Shown here: piece after piece, positions 45,101 to 55,514 of the stretch
Numbering within the stretch: position 1 is the stretch's first letter
Layout of the letters: each line of letters starts with the position of its first letter
Source: Euborellia annulipes
Lineage: Eukaryota > Arthropoda > Insecta > Dermaptera > Anisolabididae
NCBI GenBank assembly: GCA_023213315.1
Contig: JAKCPI010010620.1
Location: forward strand, 1 to 64,000
DNA length: 64,000 nucleotides
Direction of reading: 5' to 3'
Notes under the pieces: generated by a model
The model's database searches: none
Told to the model about the DNA's origin: nothing
What the model saw: the letters and a program-made list of their open reading frames with translations, nothing else
Position numbers and translations under genes: made by a program

Positions 45101-45222
45101 AGTATAATTTAAATATTTAATGCCTACTTACTTTAATATTAATTAATATATAAATTTCAGATCTAACGCCATCTGCTGTTTTAATTATGATTAAAAAGCA
45201 GGATCAACCTCTAGCAGAATAA
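39151..45222 (+). CDS. UBXN1: UBX domain protein 1 (UBA-ZnF-coiled coil-UBX), 7 exons
   Basis: Exons: 39151-39206, 40177-40230, 40288-40596, 42025-42261, 43186-43456, 44917-45097, 45161-45222; 389 codons plus TAA, all with GT/AG borders and matching phases. Residues 1-40 form a UBA domain (LKEMGFSTNKAMKALAITGN then QGVEVALEWLL). Residues 138-159 are a C2H2 finger split by intron 3: Cys138 and Cys141, then His153 and His159, followed by TQFVE, like the finger of YOD1/OTU1. I recall a similar finger in arthropod UBXN1 but not in human. Residues 165-285 are charged coiled coil (KQRMERE-type repeats, SGKEISAAKKR), then an S/T-rich linker. Residues 309-389 are the UBX domain (IQIRLLNGNTIQENF), with NFPKR in place of the FPR loop that contacts p97/VCP. 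Family role: ubiquitin-binding p97 cofactor in the cytosol. AATAAA occurs at the stop codon and at 45657. Confidence 0.94.
41111..41192 (-). mobile_element. 5'-truncated SINE tail, UBXN1 intron 3
   Basis: On the minus strand CCTCCGTCTTTCTGTAATTG and TGTTGAGAGATGTGAAAAT, with an A/T-rich tail, match the 3' body of the SINE at 25674-25820. The tRNA head is absent. Confidence 0.75.
41247..41412 (+). mobile_element. fold-back element with hammerhead-like loop, related to 51.6 kb (UBXN1 intron 3)
   Basis: GCGAAGATAAGTTTTCTCGG is inverted at 41361-41380, giving a 44-bp stem around a motif at 41292-41331. Downstream, CATCCGGTCGTGGAAACCTT and CCAGAATATA match 51605-51640. Confidence 0.78.
41292..41331 (+). 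ncRNA. hammerhead-like motif, core decayed
   Basis: Stem I CTC with GAG, core TTGAAAAT (two core changes from CTGANGAT), stem II GGTTCC facing GAGAGCC (imperfect), GAAACGTC. Confidence 0.45.
42287..42361. repeat. 75-bp mini inverted-repeat element in UBXN1 intron 4
   Basis: AAGGGCAGAGGCA at the left is matched by TGCCTCTGCCCTT at the right. Too short to carry anything; a minimal MITE or hairpin just after the exon 4 donor. Confidence 0.6.
42876..42932 (+). repeat. tRNA-like / SINE head in UBXN1 intron 4
   Basis: GGTAGCGTAGCTGAGTGATA resembles an A box/D-arm and GGGTTCGATCGAC a B box. A T-rich run follows. No 3' family partner was found in the window. Confidence 0.45.
43967..44008 (-). ncRNA. 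hammerhead-like motif
   Basis: Stem I AGCT with AGCT, core CTGAGGAT, stem II GTTC with GAAC, GAAACGTC. Confidence 0.6.
44212..44255 (+). ncRNA. hammerhead-like motif
   Basis: Core CTGAGGAT, stem II GATTC with GAACC (one mismatch), GAAACGTC. Stem I is weakened to AGCT with AACT. TAGCTGC is at 44284-44290. Confidence 0.55.
44390..44575 (-). pseudogene. fragment of a transposon-associated protein (SEEQGERF family)
   Basis: A minus-strand frame starts MGGYSEEQGERFYQDMQHFE and SRYQATYNGHM. I know the pattern SEEQGERFHQD...RYQG from repeat-borne proteins common in arthropod genomes; its function is unclear to me. The rest of the protein is absent and the 3' side runs into A/T tracts. It lies in UBXN1 intron 5, antisense. 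Confidence 0.5.
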
Positions 45223-45690
45223 TAAAACTTTTCAGATCTAAATGTGAAAACCCGTTTGGTGTTGATATAGGTAAAAATTTGTTAATGATTTTACTTGCTC
45301 TTAAGAGGGATATAAAATTATAAATATAGAATTACATACCCGTCCACAATTAGTCTCAGAATAAGAAAAAATAGTAATTTCCTAATTAAACCCTTTTATT
45401 GCCCTTCACAAAAATCCTAGCACAAGATCTTATTTCTTTTTATCAATTAACAAAGTGGTATGTAATTTTATATTTTGCTTATCTTGAAGTAATTTTTGTT
45501 TTGTAAATTTATCAATATTAATTTTAAACTTAACATTTAAAATTGAAAATTATTTATTAATTGCATAATAATGATAATTTTTTTATTTTTTTAATTTCAT
45601 ATTCAAAATTAAGTATTATCTACTATGTACAACACTGAATATACCATATGAATTTCAATAAATCATTTATATTAAAAAAATGAAAGCATT
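45223..45690 (+). other. UBXN1 3' untranslated region (inferred)
   Basis: AT-rich sequence after the TAA. A canonical AATAAA at 45657-45662 is the best-placed poly(A) signal; an earlier AATAAA overlaps the stop codon. The end point is inferred. Confidence 0.45.
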
Positions 45691-45904
45691 TTATTTAAAA
45701 ATAAAGAATATAAAATTTCTAACAATCCCTCTTCTAATATTAACTATTAAATAATTATAACCCTTAAGGGGCTTCAGGAGGCCAATTGAACCTTAACTCC
45801 GAAACTACTCAGGGCCGTTCCTGGCTAAGTTGTCGCCTCCGTGCCTGGTCATTTTTGGCGCCTCTCATCCAACCACTCGTGGTTCCTCTAGAAATTATGT
45901 AATA

Positions 45905-46000
45905 AATCTGGTGTGATGCGCGCACAGTAGACAATTTTCTATTAACTTCTGTAATTGAAAGTTGTGTTCTGTGCTTGTCATACCAGATTCATATAAATTT
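45905..46000 (+). repeat. solo R1 hairpin
   Basis: AATCTGGTGTGATGCGCGCA to GTGCTTGTCATACCAGATT, the diverged hairpin alone. Confidence 0.65.
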
Positions 46001-46144
46001 TGTAAGAAACGATTCAAATTTTAAGGGAATAAAGCGTCCTTTTTTGGAATGCCTGAGCTATAACAATATACAAAATTTTTATTTTTTATCGGGCTGTTTC
46101 ATCTTTTTACAATTCTCTTTGAAGTATTTTGTTGTTGTTTGGGA

Positions 46145-46340
46145 GGATTAGCCGAGTCTTTTAGATAAGACAACGTAACTAGAAGGCACCACGTAGAGGT
46201 TCCTTCGCTGGCGAATAGCTAAGCAGGGCAAGCTGCAGATTAAGGAACTGGAATTAAGGAATGTTAGCTCGTTCGTGTTCGAGAAATCTCCTCATCGGGA
46301 TTGAAAGGTGCGAGATAATCTCACCCTCCAGTAACAGGCA
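46145..46340 (+). repeat. possible SINE (tRNA-Ser/Leu-like head)
   Basis: GGAGGATTAGCCGAGTC has an A-box-like core, and GTGTTCGAGAAATC about 110 nt later is a poor B box. It is GC-richer than its surroundings. Weak call. Confidence 0.3.
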
Positions 46341-46644
46341 CAAATGAGTCAATTTCAATTCTTGAATGCTGGAATTTCTTTCCTTCTAAGTAATTCAACT
46401 TCAGCAACTTCAATTCTTGACTTGTTTCAATTTTATCTTAGGAAATAATTTGCAAAATGTATGAGTGAGTGGCAAATATAATATAATTCTTTTCTGGACG
46501 GTTTTTTGCTTGAAGATCGAAATTGTCAATTTTCTGAGATTTCATCCATGTTTTCTATATTTTAGATCATCTAACAGTTATCTGAAAAAAAATTTTATTC
46601 TAACTAATAATATTCAATCGAAATTATTTAAATGTATAATATAT

Positions 46645-47325
46645 ATATATTTTTTTTTTTTTTAATTTATATTTATTTATTTATTAAAGTCCAGGTACAT
46701 AGGGCTTTGTACAATGATGATTGACATTTATTTACATAATGAATGGCAAATTGACCGCAACATCAGTGAACTCCCATCCCGGCGCAGCTCTCAAGGAGAA
46801 ACATAGACAAAAAAGAAAAAAAAAACTCGAATCACGGGATGGACAACAGTTACGATCTTGAATCGTCCCCGGCCTGGCTAAGATACGAAAAGGATAAGGA
46901 GCGGAAGGCTGGGAAGTGCGCGCATCTCCGAATCTCAACGGGCAGGTCATTCCAAACCCTCGCAGCAGTGACCGCAAAAGACTGAACCATCATCCCGGAC
47001 CTATGGACAGGACAACTCAGATTGCACGCCCTACGCGAGGGCCCGAACGAGAGATTTTCATAAAGATAGTCAGGAACCCCGGATTTTAAGATTTTAAACG
47101 TGGGGCAGGCGTACCTAAAACCCATGAACGTCCGCAGGTCAGTCCCCAGAATCTCGCCAACTTGCTGGGAGACGTGGTCTCTAAATCTTAAATTATATAT
47201 GTATCTTATACACGAGTTGAATGCTACTTGGAGTCGCCGATAAGAACGCGAATCCAGGTTATAAAAGACCACGTCTCCATACAATATTAATTCTATAATA
47301 TTAAAAAAATTACCTTTCAGCAATT
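46645..47325 (-). pseudogene. 5'-truncated LINE, C-terminal fragment of the RT protein plus tail
   Basis: The minus-strand frame 47323-46850 reads ILYGDVVFYNLDSRSYRRLQ and, near its end, AARVWNDLPVEIRRC, the typical closing segment of Jockey/RTE-like LINE proteins. Downstream on the minus strand the element ends with CTGGACTTTAATAAATAAAT and an A-rich run, a standard LINE 3' end. Nothing upstream of the C-terminus remains: a dead-on-arrival copy. Confidence 0.8.
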
Positions 47326-47404
47326 ACTCCTCTACTATCTACTAGGAAAAACATTCCATTACAGAATAAGAGCATAAATTAAAATTTTGACTTCATTGCT
47401 TAAA

Positions 47405-47880
47405 AAAAATCTGGTGTGACTGGCGCACAGCACACAACTTTCTCTTACCCTTCGGTAAGAGAAAGTTGCGCACTGTGCTGGTCACACCAGATTTTTTGTG
47501 TCGAGATATATTTAGTTTCCGATAGCACCTTAGTTTCAAACTTGCATTTTAAATGTTGACTGCTTCAAATAAACTATGGTTATTTTTCAAAATTTTAATC
47601 TCATATTTGGACATTTTATACACAATATAGAATCGTAAATAAATACAAAATTTCATAAGAATTGGAAAAAAAATTTTAAATGCGTAAAAAGTTCCAAAGG
47701 GGACCCCCTTTTGAATCGAAATTAACATACAAATCCCTATAGGAAATTAACATTGTTTCTATGCGAAGATAAGGTGGAAAGGGAATTTAAAAAGAGTAGA
47801 GAGAGACGATAATGTTTGCAAGTGGGAGAGATATATATATATGTTTTCTTTGAAACAATTAAAACAGAAATAAAAAAAAA
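47405..47880 (+). repeat. R1 repeat, truncated tandem copy
   Basis: The hairpin (CTGGTGTGACTGGCGCACAG) plus about 350 bp nearly identical to the start of the next copy, ending in GCGAAGATAAGGTGGAAAG and an AGAGAG tract. Confidence 0.85.
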
Positions 47881-48888
47881 ATCTGGTGTGACTGGCGCAC
47901 AGCACACAACTTTCTCTTACCCTTCGGTAAGAGAAAGTTGCGACTGTGCTGGTCCACCAGATTTTTTGTGTCGAGATATATTTAGTTTCCCATAGCACCT
48001 TAGTTTCAAACTTGCATTTTAAATGTTGACTGCTTGAAATAAACTATGGTTATTTTCAAAATTTTAATCTCATATTTGGACATTTTATACACAATATAGA
48101 ATCGTAAATAAATACAAAATTTCATAAGAATTGGAAAAAAAATTTTAAATGCGTAAAAAGTTCCAAAGGGGACCCCCTTTTGAATCGAAATTAACATACA
48201 AATCCCTATAGGAAATTAACATTAGGCCTATGAGAGAAGGCGGAGAGACAGGCGATAATGTTTGCAAGTGAGAGAGAGAGAGATAAATGTTTTCTCCTAA
48301 GCAATTAAAGACACAAATAAAATAAAAATAAATGGGAATTTAAATAATAATTGATTTTTAATCTAATAAAAAGAAAAAGATTTAAATTCCGTTACCATGG
48401 CAACCATTTCTATCTTTCCTATGAAGAACAAGAGTAAAGTGGTCTTCAGAAGATTTCAACGGCAAAATGAGAATATACATTTTAAAGAGCATCTAAAAAA
48501 TAATTGATTTTTGAATTTTAAAAAAATCCTTGGAGGGAATTTTGAGAAAATCGAAAAAAACTGAAAAAGTACATCAGTAAAGTACTAGTACTTTTTGGCC
48601 GATTTTGTTCAAAAGCTTATTTTGAGCGTGTGGGAAGGTACCTAAGTTAAATATAAAATTTCAATCCGGTAGCTCAATTCCTTCATGCAAAAAATCTGTC
48701 CACACATACAGACACACACACACACATACATACACACACACACACAGACCAATTTGCGGGACCCACTTTTTTGGACTCAGGGGACCTCAAAACATGTATA
48801 TCCATCAAAATCTCGACATCGAATTTTTGACATGATCGCAATACTTTCTCTCCTATATATTTCATATATAGGCTAAGAGAAAGTAAAA
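47881..48888 (+). repeat. R1 repeat, near-complete copy
   Basis: It runs from the CTGGTGTGAC hairpin through AAACTATGGTTATTTTC, the ATGGCAACCATTTC palindrome half, AGTACTAGTACTTTTTGG and an (AC)n tract to the terminal hairpin ending GGCTAAGAGAAAGT. No coding capacity. Confidence 0.88.
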
Positions 48889-48889
48889 A

Positions 48890-49665
48890 GAAAAAGGCAA
48901 ATGAAAAGATTAGAATCGATGGGCTGTGAAGTTGAATACCACTTTCTGCATCGCTGGATTTTTATATATTTATTATAATAATTTATTATAAAGTCAGATG
49001 TATAGTGAGGACATCTTTCGTCGCTCTTTTGGATAAATATTATCATTGATTTTTGAAAATGAATCGTCCTAAAAAAAAAGAAAATTGAATTAGAATTGAG
49101 TCTAATCAGTTAATTTTGAGAATATCAAGTTAGTGTACTATTTACCTTTCATTTGCAAGATTTTTTCTCTTCTCTCACACAAATATTCACTATTTAAAAG
49201 TAAACAACAAATAAATTATCTCTTTTAGTTTTCCGACAATAATTATTTACTTATGGAATATATTTAATGTCTCAATTGTGTTATTAAAAATGTTATAATT
49301 CCTGACCTGAAAAAAAAATTTAAATTAGCCTTAATTCTAATCAGTTAATTTATAAGAATTATGAATTAGTGTTCTAATTTATGTTTACCTTTAATTTTCC
49401 AAAAAGTATTGAAAATTTTCTCTCTTCTCTCACTTTTATACACTCACAAAAACACTAAATAAAAAATAAACACCAAAAAAAGATATCTTCATCTACTACA
49501 ACAAAACGTGTATATAGTAAATGAAATTAATAAGAAAAGAACAGCAAGAAGGTTTTAAATAATTAATTATCTCTTGCTTGCCGAATGCAAATTATATACT
49601 ATATATATATATATATATTTTTGATGAATATATATATATATTTACCGTAAACCGAGAGTCTGAGG
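48890..49665. other. AT-rich, nothing recognised
   Basis: Two loosely similar segments (about 49075-49200 and 49310-49440, both with TTAATTTTxAGAAT and TTTTCTCTCTTCTCTCAC) suggest an old duplication. Confidence 0.35.
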
Positions 49666-49833
49666 AAATCATATCAGTGAGAATGAGTGTGGATTACAAG
49701 CAAACGAGTGCGGGGGCTGAAAGGGATTCTACCTAGCCTAACACAAAATACGCAAAAAGACAATAGAGAGAGTATTTGTAACCCCGTCTCCACCATCAGA
49801 TCGGTGGAGCCCTCGGGTTCCTAGCCTCAAGGA

Positions 49834-50061
49834 TTGCAATTTGGACCCTCCAGGCTATTCCTGGAGAAACTGCACCCTTCCCTGACTCGATTTGCTCATA
49901 GAGCCACCTCAAACCCACCCTCACAGATACAAAAACCTATCAGACTCACGAATGCGCCAACAAAAGATGTCTTTTCGCAAAACACAAGAACACTTGCAAC
50001 CTGGGCTTCGATCTTTCTATCAGATCTGACCACATCTCCTTATGAACAGTTCATGGAATAA
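49834..50061 (+). other. unassigned open frame in a GC-richer block
   Basis: A 75-codon plus frame (FGPSRLFLEKLHPSLTRFAH onward) in a block at 49670-50240 that is clearly less AT-rich than its flanks. The opposite strand also stays open for long stretches. No domain is recognised. The block may hold exons of the minus-strand transcript suspected at 50.4-50.8 kb. Confidence 0.2.
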
Positions 50062-50394
50062 ATCAAAGAGAATATCTTTCATTTTAGCTCTCTGTATGGA
50101 TCCTAAATTAAAAAAACAAGGCATCCTAACAAAACGAACCATGTAAAAGATTAGAGTAAGGCACCTGAAGCTAATAACAACAACTATCCAACAGAGACCT
50201 AAAATGAAAGTATTCACGTTGGTTCTCCACTATTAGATACAGGTTCAAAAAAATCCCTCTCGTTGGCTCGTTGGCATGGTGCACCCTCCACCCCTCTATA
50301 TTTAAATCTTTAAACTACATTTAAGGTGTGAAAATAGATTTTCTAAATTATAATTATCGAAAAGTGAATACAATTAAAATTTGTATTCGTTTAG

Positions 50395-50825
50395 CAATCA
50401 TACCTTAAGCCCTGGGTACCAAGATGATGAAGAAATCCGGCGGCGGAAGAGACTCTTTACTATTTGGAGTCAGCTGAAAAAAGAATATCCTAACAAGCTA
50501 ATCTAATCTACCCCCTTCAATATTCTTGCACCATGCATAATACCTTTGTTCTGTTGACCCTCAGGAATCTGTAACAAAAAGAAAAAAATGAAATTAGAAT
50601 CACATCATTTATATATTTTTGGATTTATGTGTGTATGTCTAGAGAATAAAATATTCACCTCCTGAGGGGTTGACCGTCGCTCGAAGCTCCTTGCCTGGTA
50701 CTCGTAGAGCTGATCCATCGAAGCTCCCTTGCACTCGTAGAGCTGATCCAGTTGATTGCACTAGTTGAACACTGAGCACTGAACACTGAATACTGAACAC
50801 AATTGCACTGGAGAAACACAGACCT
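50395..50825 (-). other. candidate small spliced transcript (three exons with good splice sites)
   Basis: On the minus strand, 50823-50660 follows TTTCTTTTTTGCAG and ends before GTGAAT; 50575-50551 follows TTTTTGTTACAG and ends before GTATTA; 50475-50408 follows TTCTTTTTTCAG and ends before GTATGA. The ATG in the first exon gives MDQLYEYQARSFERRSTPQE, then IPEGQQNKADSK and a stop: a 32-aa peptide, in frame across both joints. I recognise no homologue. The first exon has imperfect duplicates (GAGCTGATCCA units; GAACACTGA units). It may be a leader, a lncRNA, or coincidence. Confidence 0.3.
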
Positions 50826-50992
50826 GCAAAAAAGAAATTGTTTAAGAATCTATCCCTTAGAGGTCTAGCAATCTAGTGAAAATGATTTTCCATTAGGATT
50901 TTATGAATGAAGTTTAAAGGAGTACGTCACAGGGATTTATTTCCACCGGCCCTTCCCTTTGTATGACCCTGCCTATATTCGATATTAGACAG

Positions 50993-51049
50993 GGGCGTTT
51001 ATAAGGGGAGGGGGAGGCCTAAGGGGGCCCGGGCCCCTCCGAAATTTTT

Positions 51050-51090
<41 letters not shown>
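50993..51090. repeat. hAT-like terminus with G-rich tract and (TA)n
   Basis: ACAGGGGCGTTTATAAGG and a G-rich run match the left terminus of the 33242 element, then a (TA)n microsatellite at 51055-51087. The other end is not visible. Confidence 0.45.
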
Positions 51091-51399
51091 TATATGTACG
51101 GGTATATGGCCAATTTCTATATTTTTGTAATGAGAAAGTGCGTCGCAAACCTTTTGATATCATGAAAAAGGGCGAGAAATGGACACCGAACTTTCTATAA
51201 TGGATGAAATTCTAATAACAATAATTAGAATAGTAATGTCGCATATATTAAATATTTATATAGAGATTCAGTATATATTCTCTCACTTTTCAAGTTGTTC
51301 ACAATTTTCGATGCATTTTATTATGCAAATAGGGGCCTAATAAAAAAATTTTTATTCTAATCCATAGTTTTATCCTTACTTACTGAATGTATCTATACT

Positions 51400-51570
51400 C
51401 AATGCTTTCCAATAGGAAAATCCTCAATTTTTCAAAAATATTTTTAGCCTCCCAATTTCGGGATTTTCCTGGGGTGTCCAAAATGTCCTCTAAAAGGGTG
51501 CAAAAAAATTTCATTCAAAGGGAAGTCGGTCAAACAGAGGGTGACATACGGGCCAGAGCATTCTGAAATT
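51400..51570 (+). repeat. diverged third copy of the AGAC-ending repeat
   Basis: GGGAAGTCGGTCAAACAGAG then GGTGACATACGG parallels GGGAAGTTGCCTAAATAGAG then CGTGACAGACAG of the 10.6-kb copy; the upstream part is only loosely alike. Confidence 0.5.
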
Positions 51571-51586
51571 ATTTAGATATGTATAC

Positions 51587-52483
51587 TTATATATATATAT
51601 ATATATGTTCTGGAAGGTTTCCGCGACCGGATGTATGCGAAGATAAGTTTTCTCGGGTTGTGTCGCGTGTGATGTTGAGATTTACTCGACGTTTCGGCTC
51701 TCCTTTTGGAGCCATTTTCAAGAGTATGGAATTAGGGGGAATTGTTGGGGTGGTTTGTTTACGGGGTCGCAGTCTTGCTGGTCCCCAGGTCAATTTGGAT
51801 GCCTCAGAGGCTTGGTTTGGTCTCTGAGAGCAGGAGGAAGGTTGAGTGTGTGTAATTGCGTTTGTGTTCGGTTTAGGTTGACTACGGGGCCTCAGTCTGC
51901 CTCCCCAAGTCGATGTGTTATTGGTTTGGTTAGTGGATGTGTTAGGAGATTGGGTGCGTGTGTGTGTGATCGTGTCTGTGTTTAATTTAGGTTGACTTTG
52001 GGGCCTCAATCTGCCTACTCCCCCAGTCGATGTATTGCTGGATGTTTCCGAGGCTTGTGTTTGTGTTTGAGATGTGTTGGGTTGTATGGTGGCGGTTTGC
52101 GTGTTGATGGTCGAAGTGATTTGTGTTTTGGTTTTTCTTACTGCTATGGCGCTCGAGGTCTTGCATGCTTGACGGCTAGCTGACGACTGAACCTTCTCGG
52201 TTGGGTTTGCTGCTTTTATACCTGAGTAGGTGGGGGTACTAATGGTCATTCCTTTGTTATTGACTGACCCCTTTTTAGAGCTAATTGGTTTTGGAGTGGT
52301 AATCCCTTTTTGAATCTTAATGAGCTGCTTAATTGGTGTGGTGGAAGGGGGCTCTTTGTTAGGTTTAATGGCCTTGCTAATTGAAGTCCCTTTATTAGAA
52401 GTAATCCCTTTGTTAATGTTAGAAGTTTTGATAATTGATTTGTTAACGGGTGTGTGTGTGGAATGTGAAGTGTTTATTATCAA
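51587..52483 (-). CDS. uncharacterised S/T/Q-rich ORF with peptide repeats, probably retroelement-derived
   Basis: 298 codons from ATG 52483, ending in (TA)n sequence. The protein is low-complexity and basic. The first half has INKGITSNKGT-like and PISSKKGS units, the second half three copies of a GRLRPRSQPKPNT unit followed by ITHT. No catalytic motif, signal peptide or membrane segment is seen. The last 45 codons (MAPKGEPKRRVNL onward) simply read through the hammerhead-like motif and the sequence shared with 41.3 kb, so the frame is physically part of that element. It lacks introns. It could be a structural protein of a Penelope-like or other retroelement, or a chance long frame in a GT-rich strand; I cannot tell. 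Confidence 0.4.
   Translation of the reverse strand: MIINTSHSTHTPVNKSIIKTSNINKGITSNKGTSISKAIKPNKEPPSTTPIKQLIKIQKGITTPKPISSKKGSVNNKGMTISTPTYSGIKAANPTEKVQSSASRQACKTSSAIAVRKTKTQITSTINTQTATIQPNTSQTQTQASETSSNTSTGGVGRLRPQSQPKLNTDTITHTRTQSPNTSTNQTNNTSTWGGRLRPRSQPKPNTNAITHTQPSSCSQRPNQASEASKLTWGPARLRPRKQTTPTIPPNSILLKMAPKGEPKRRVNLNITRDTTRENLSSHTSGRGNLPEHIYIYI
51684..51725 (-). ncRNA. hammerhead-like motif inside a 298-codon frame
   Basis: Minus strand: stem I ACTC with GAGT, core TTGAAAAT, stem II GGCTC with GAGCC, GAAACGTC. It lies in sense within the ORF 52483-51587. Confidence 0.5.
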
Positions 52484-52530
52484 AACTTCTAATTAGAGAC
52501 TAATGTTAGAAGTTTTGATAATAAACAATA
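52466..52530. repeat. hairpin at the 5' end of the 51.6-52.5 kb ORF
   Basis: GTTTATTATCAAAACTTCTA is repeated inverted as AGAAGTTTTGATAATAAAC after a 15-bp gap. Confidence 0.7.
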
Positions 52531-54370
52531 AATAAAATATTGATTTGAGATCTCAATGTGTGTGTGTTTTTTGTGATTGAGTTAATATATTGTATATTGT
52601 ATTATTTAACGTTTAATTAAATATATTTATATATTATTAATTCTAATCCCTTATTCCCACATTCTCTCTTAATATTAAATCTAAAACAAATTTCCAGATA
52701 GTTTATACTTTTTTGGGATCTTTTCTCCATTTAATTCAAAATTTGTAGAACTCACATTTTTTTTTTATTAAAAAAAAAAAATTTCATGTTTAAAATAAAG
52801 GATATCGACTGTAAATGTAAGAGATGATTAATAAGATGATTTTTCTAATGTGAAAGGTAAGGAAATGAATTTATCAAAATCAATTAAAAATAAATAACTT
52901 GTAGTTGAATAAATATATAAGTAAAAATAAATTTTATATATATATATATATCGGGAGGAATGAATCCATCTTTTAATTAGATCACCTTGTCACTTTAATA
53001 TATATATTTTTTGGATCACACTGACATTTGTCATTATAAAAATTGTTTCTATTATATTTTATTTGTTAAACTTTGAGTCTAAAATCCTGGTTTAATTCTC
53101 TTCAATGCAAATAACAAGTGTCTGTAACTAAATTGTACTTGAAAATCACACGATTAGAGACCAAAAGTTGAACAAATAAAATAAAAGAGAAAAATTTTGT
53201 TTATTTATTAATGATGAGAAACAGTGGGATCCAATATATATAAATAGGGGTATAAATTCATAAATGATCTTGATAAATCCATTCTCTTCTCTTTCAAATT
53301 AGAAAATCATCTTTTATTTTAAATATAAAAATTGATTTTTTCTAAAATATATATATATATAAGGATGTCCGCATTATAAATATTCGTTTAATAATTTTAA
53401 AAAGAAGCATAAAAAGGGGAAAAGATGAATATTATCTGATTCCAAAATGAAATCAAAACTATTTGGAAACTTATTTTTTGTATTTACTTTTAAATAAAAG
53501 GAAAAATATTTAGAATTATAACTGCATCACGTAAGACTTCCTATGAATTAATAAAACATGCTATCTATTTAAATCACAGTTAATTGTTAATTAAAATTCA
53601 AGTGGAAAATGCTTTATATTAAAATTTGATTAAGTTACCTGTAATTTGTTAGATCTGTCAGACTGATTTTGTTTAAAATAATTCACTCACATTTAAGAAA
53701 ATAATTAGAGAAATTAAAATAATTAACGAAATACAATCAAGGAATTATCAAAGAATATATAAATAAATAAGAATATGAAAAGAGAAGAAAGGTTAACTGG
53801 GCAACTAATTATGCTAACTCACACACACATAAAATGATTTAATTTGTTAGAAATAAATATTACATAATAAAATCATGCGGAATGGGTTAATTAGCAAAAT
53901 AAATAATTAAATTTACCTTATATAAATGTGATGACAGCAGAATTTAGGCGGTAAACATGTTACACGATGGAGGAAATAGACAGATCAGAGAAGCTGTCAA
54001 ATGGACGACCAACTCTTTGACAATTAATCATAAAAAAAAAAAAAAAATTGTATAAAATAAATTATTCTAACTTTAAAAATGATTTAGAATAATTTTTTAT
54101 ATATATTTTTATTTTACTTTTAATTTATTTTTCATTATATCAAAAAAAAATTAAATTCACATGTCTGTTAATATTTTTCTTTTTTCAAAACAATAAAATA
54201 TTATTTTAAAAACAAAATTAATTTTAAAAAATTCTTACATATTATATTTTAAAGTTAAAATAATTTATTATTTAAATTTTATTTTTCATATGGATTTTGT
54301 TATCAGAGATGCTGTTTCCTATCTGTCATCGGTTGTCTATGAAAATAAATTTTCAATAAATCTAATATAA
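52531..54370. other. AT-rich, nothing recognised
   Basis: Low-complexity A/T sequence. GACGACCAACTCTTTGACAA at 54003 recurs at 55996, a small shared piece flanking the R1 insertions. Confidence 0.4.
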
Positions 54371-54372
54371 AA

Positions 54373-55030
54373 AAATCTGGTGTGACTGGAGCACAGCACA
54401 CAACTTTCTCTTACCTTCGGTAATCGAAAGTTGTGTTCTGTGCTTGTCACACCAGATTTTTCGTGTCGACATATATTTAGTTTCCACCAATATATTAGAA
54501 TTTAAGATGTCAAATTTATAAACATGGGAAAATATTTATATTTTGTTACCATGGCAACCATTTCTCCTATCTTTTCTATGAAGCACAAGAGTAAAGTGTG
54601 TTTCAAACAATTTTGAGGGCAAAACGAGAATATACATTTGAAAGAGCATCTAAAAAATGATTGATTTATGAAATTAAAAAAAAATCCTTGGAACGAATTT
54701 TGAGAAAATCGAAAAAAACTGAAAAAGTACATCAGTAAAGTACTAGTACTCTTTGGTCGATTTTGATTAAAAGGGTTATTTTCCCGGTCCCTGGGGGTGT
54801 TTAACTTAAATATAAAATTTCAGCCTCATAGGTCAATTCCTTCATGCTTAAAATTGAACACACACACACGCAGAGAGAGACAGACCATGTCGCGAAAACC
54901 ACTTTTTTGGATTCAGGGGACCTCAAAACGTGTATATCCATCAAAATCTCGACATCGAATTTTTGACATGAATCCAATACTTTCTCTCTCTTTATATTAG
55001 CATATATATAGAGGTAAGAGAAAGTAAAAA
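54373..55030 (+). repeat. R1 repeat, short variant
   Basis: The hairpin at 54373-54462 is followed directly by ATATATTTAGTTTCC and the ACCATGGCAACCATTTCTCC block. The ~350-bp CTTGCATTTTAAATG module of the longer copies is absent. It ends in the ACTTTCTCTC hairpin. Confidence 0.85.
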
Positions 55031-55514
55031 CGACGCCCTTGTTGAGCTTCGCCCCCTCAGCCCTCAAAGGCTAGTTACGCCGCTCCCTTGAATTTGCCTA
55101 TGGAGATAATGAGTGTGTTAAGAGAAATATTTTTAGCAAAATAAACAACTTTCACAATACTATTTTGAAATGTATAAGAGGGGGGATTCGTTAATAGAAA
55201 TATTTCTCCGCCCCGAGGAGATATATATGGTATATATATAAGTGAAAATTTCTAAATTTCTTTTGTAATCTTGCGATCATGTCTCACACAAATAAAATAG
55301 TAAGTTTTTAATTTTTTACTGGGAATTTACCTTTTGCTAATAACTAAATAAATATTTGAGCTAGATTTCAAAACTGGGCCAAAATATTTGTAAAAATGCA
55401 CAAAATTAATGATAAAAAATTCGCGTTTATATTTCCACCCCTTCGAAAAATAAGGGTAAAAATAACATGATATATCAGTGACGGTCTGATAGATATAGTT
55501 CCCTTTTCGGTCAT

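Noticed and set aside
47405..48310. CRISPR-like spaced repeats
   Set aside because: These are two long near-identical R1 segments in tandem, not short repeats with unique spacers, in a eukaryotic context.
49834..50217. Rictor-like exon on the minus strand (AKMKDILFDLFHELF)
   Set aside because: A faint likeness over 15 residues only; the frame stops soon after and flanking segments do not fit the family.
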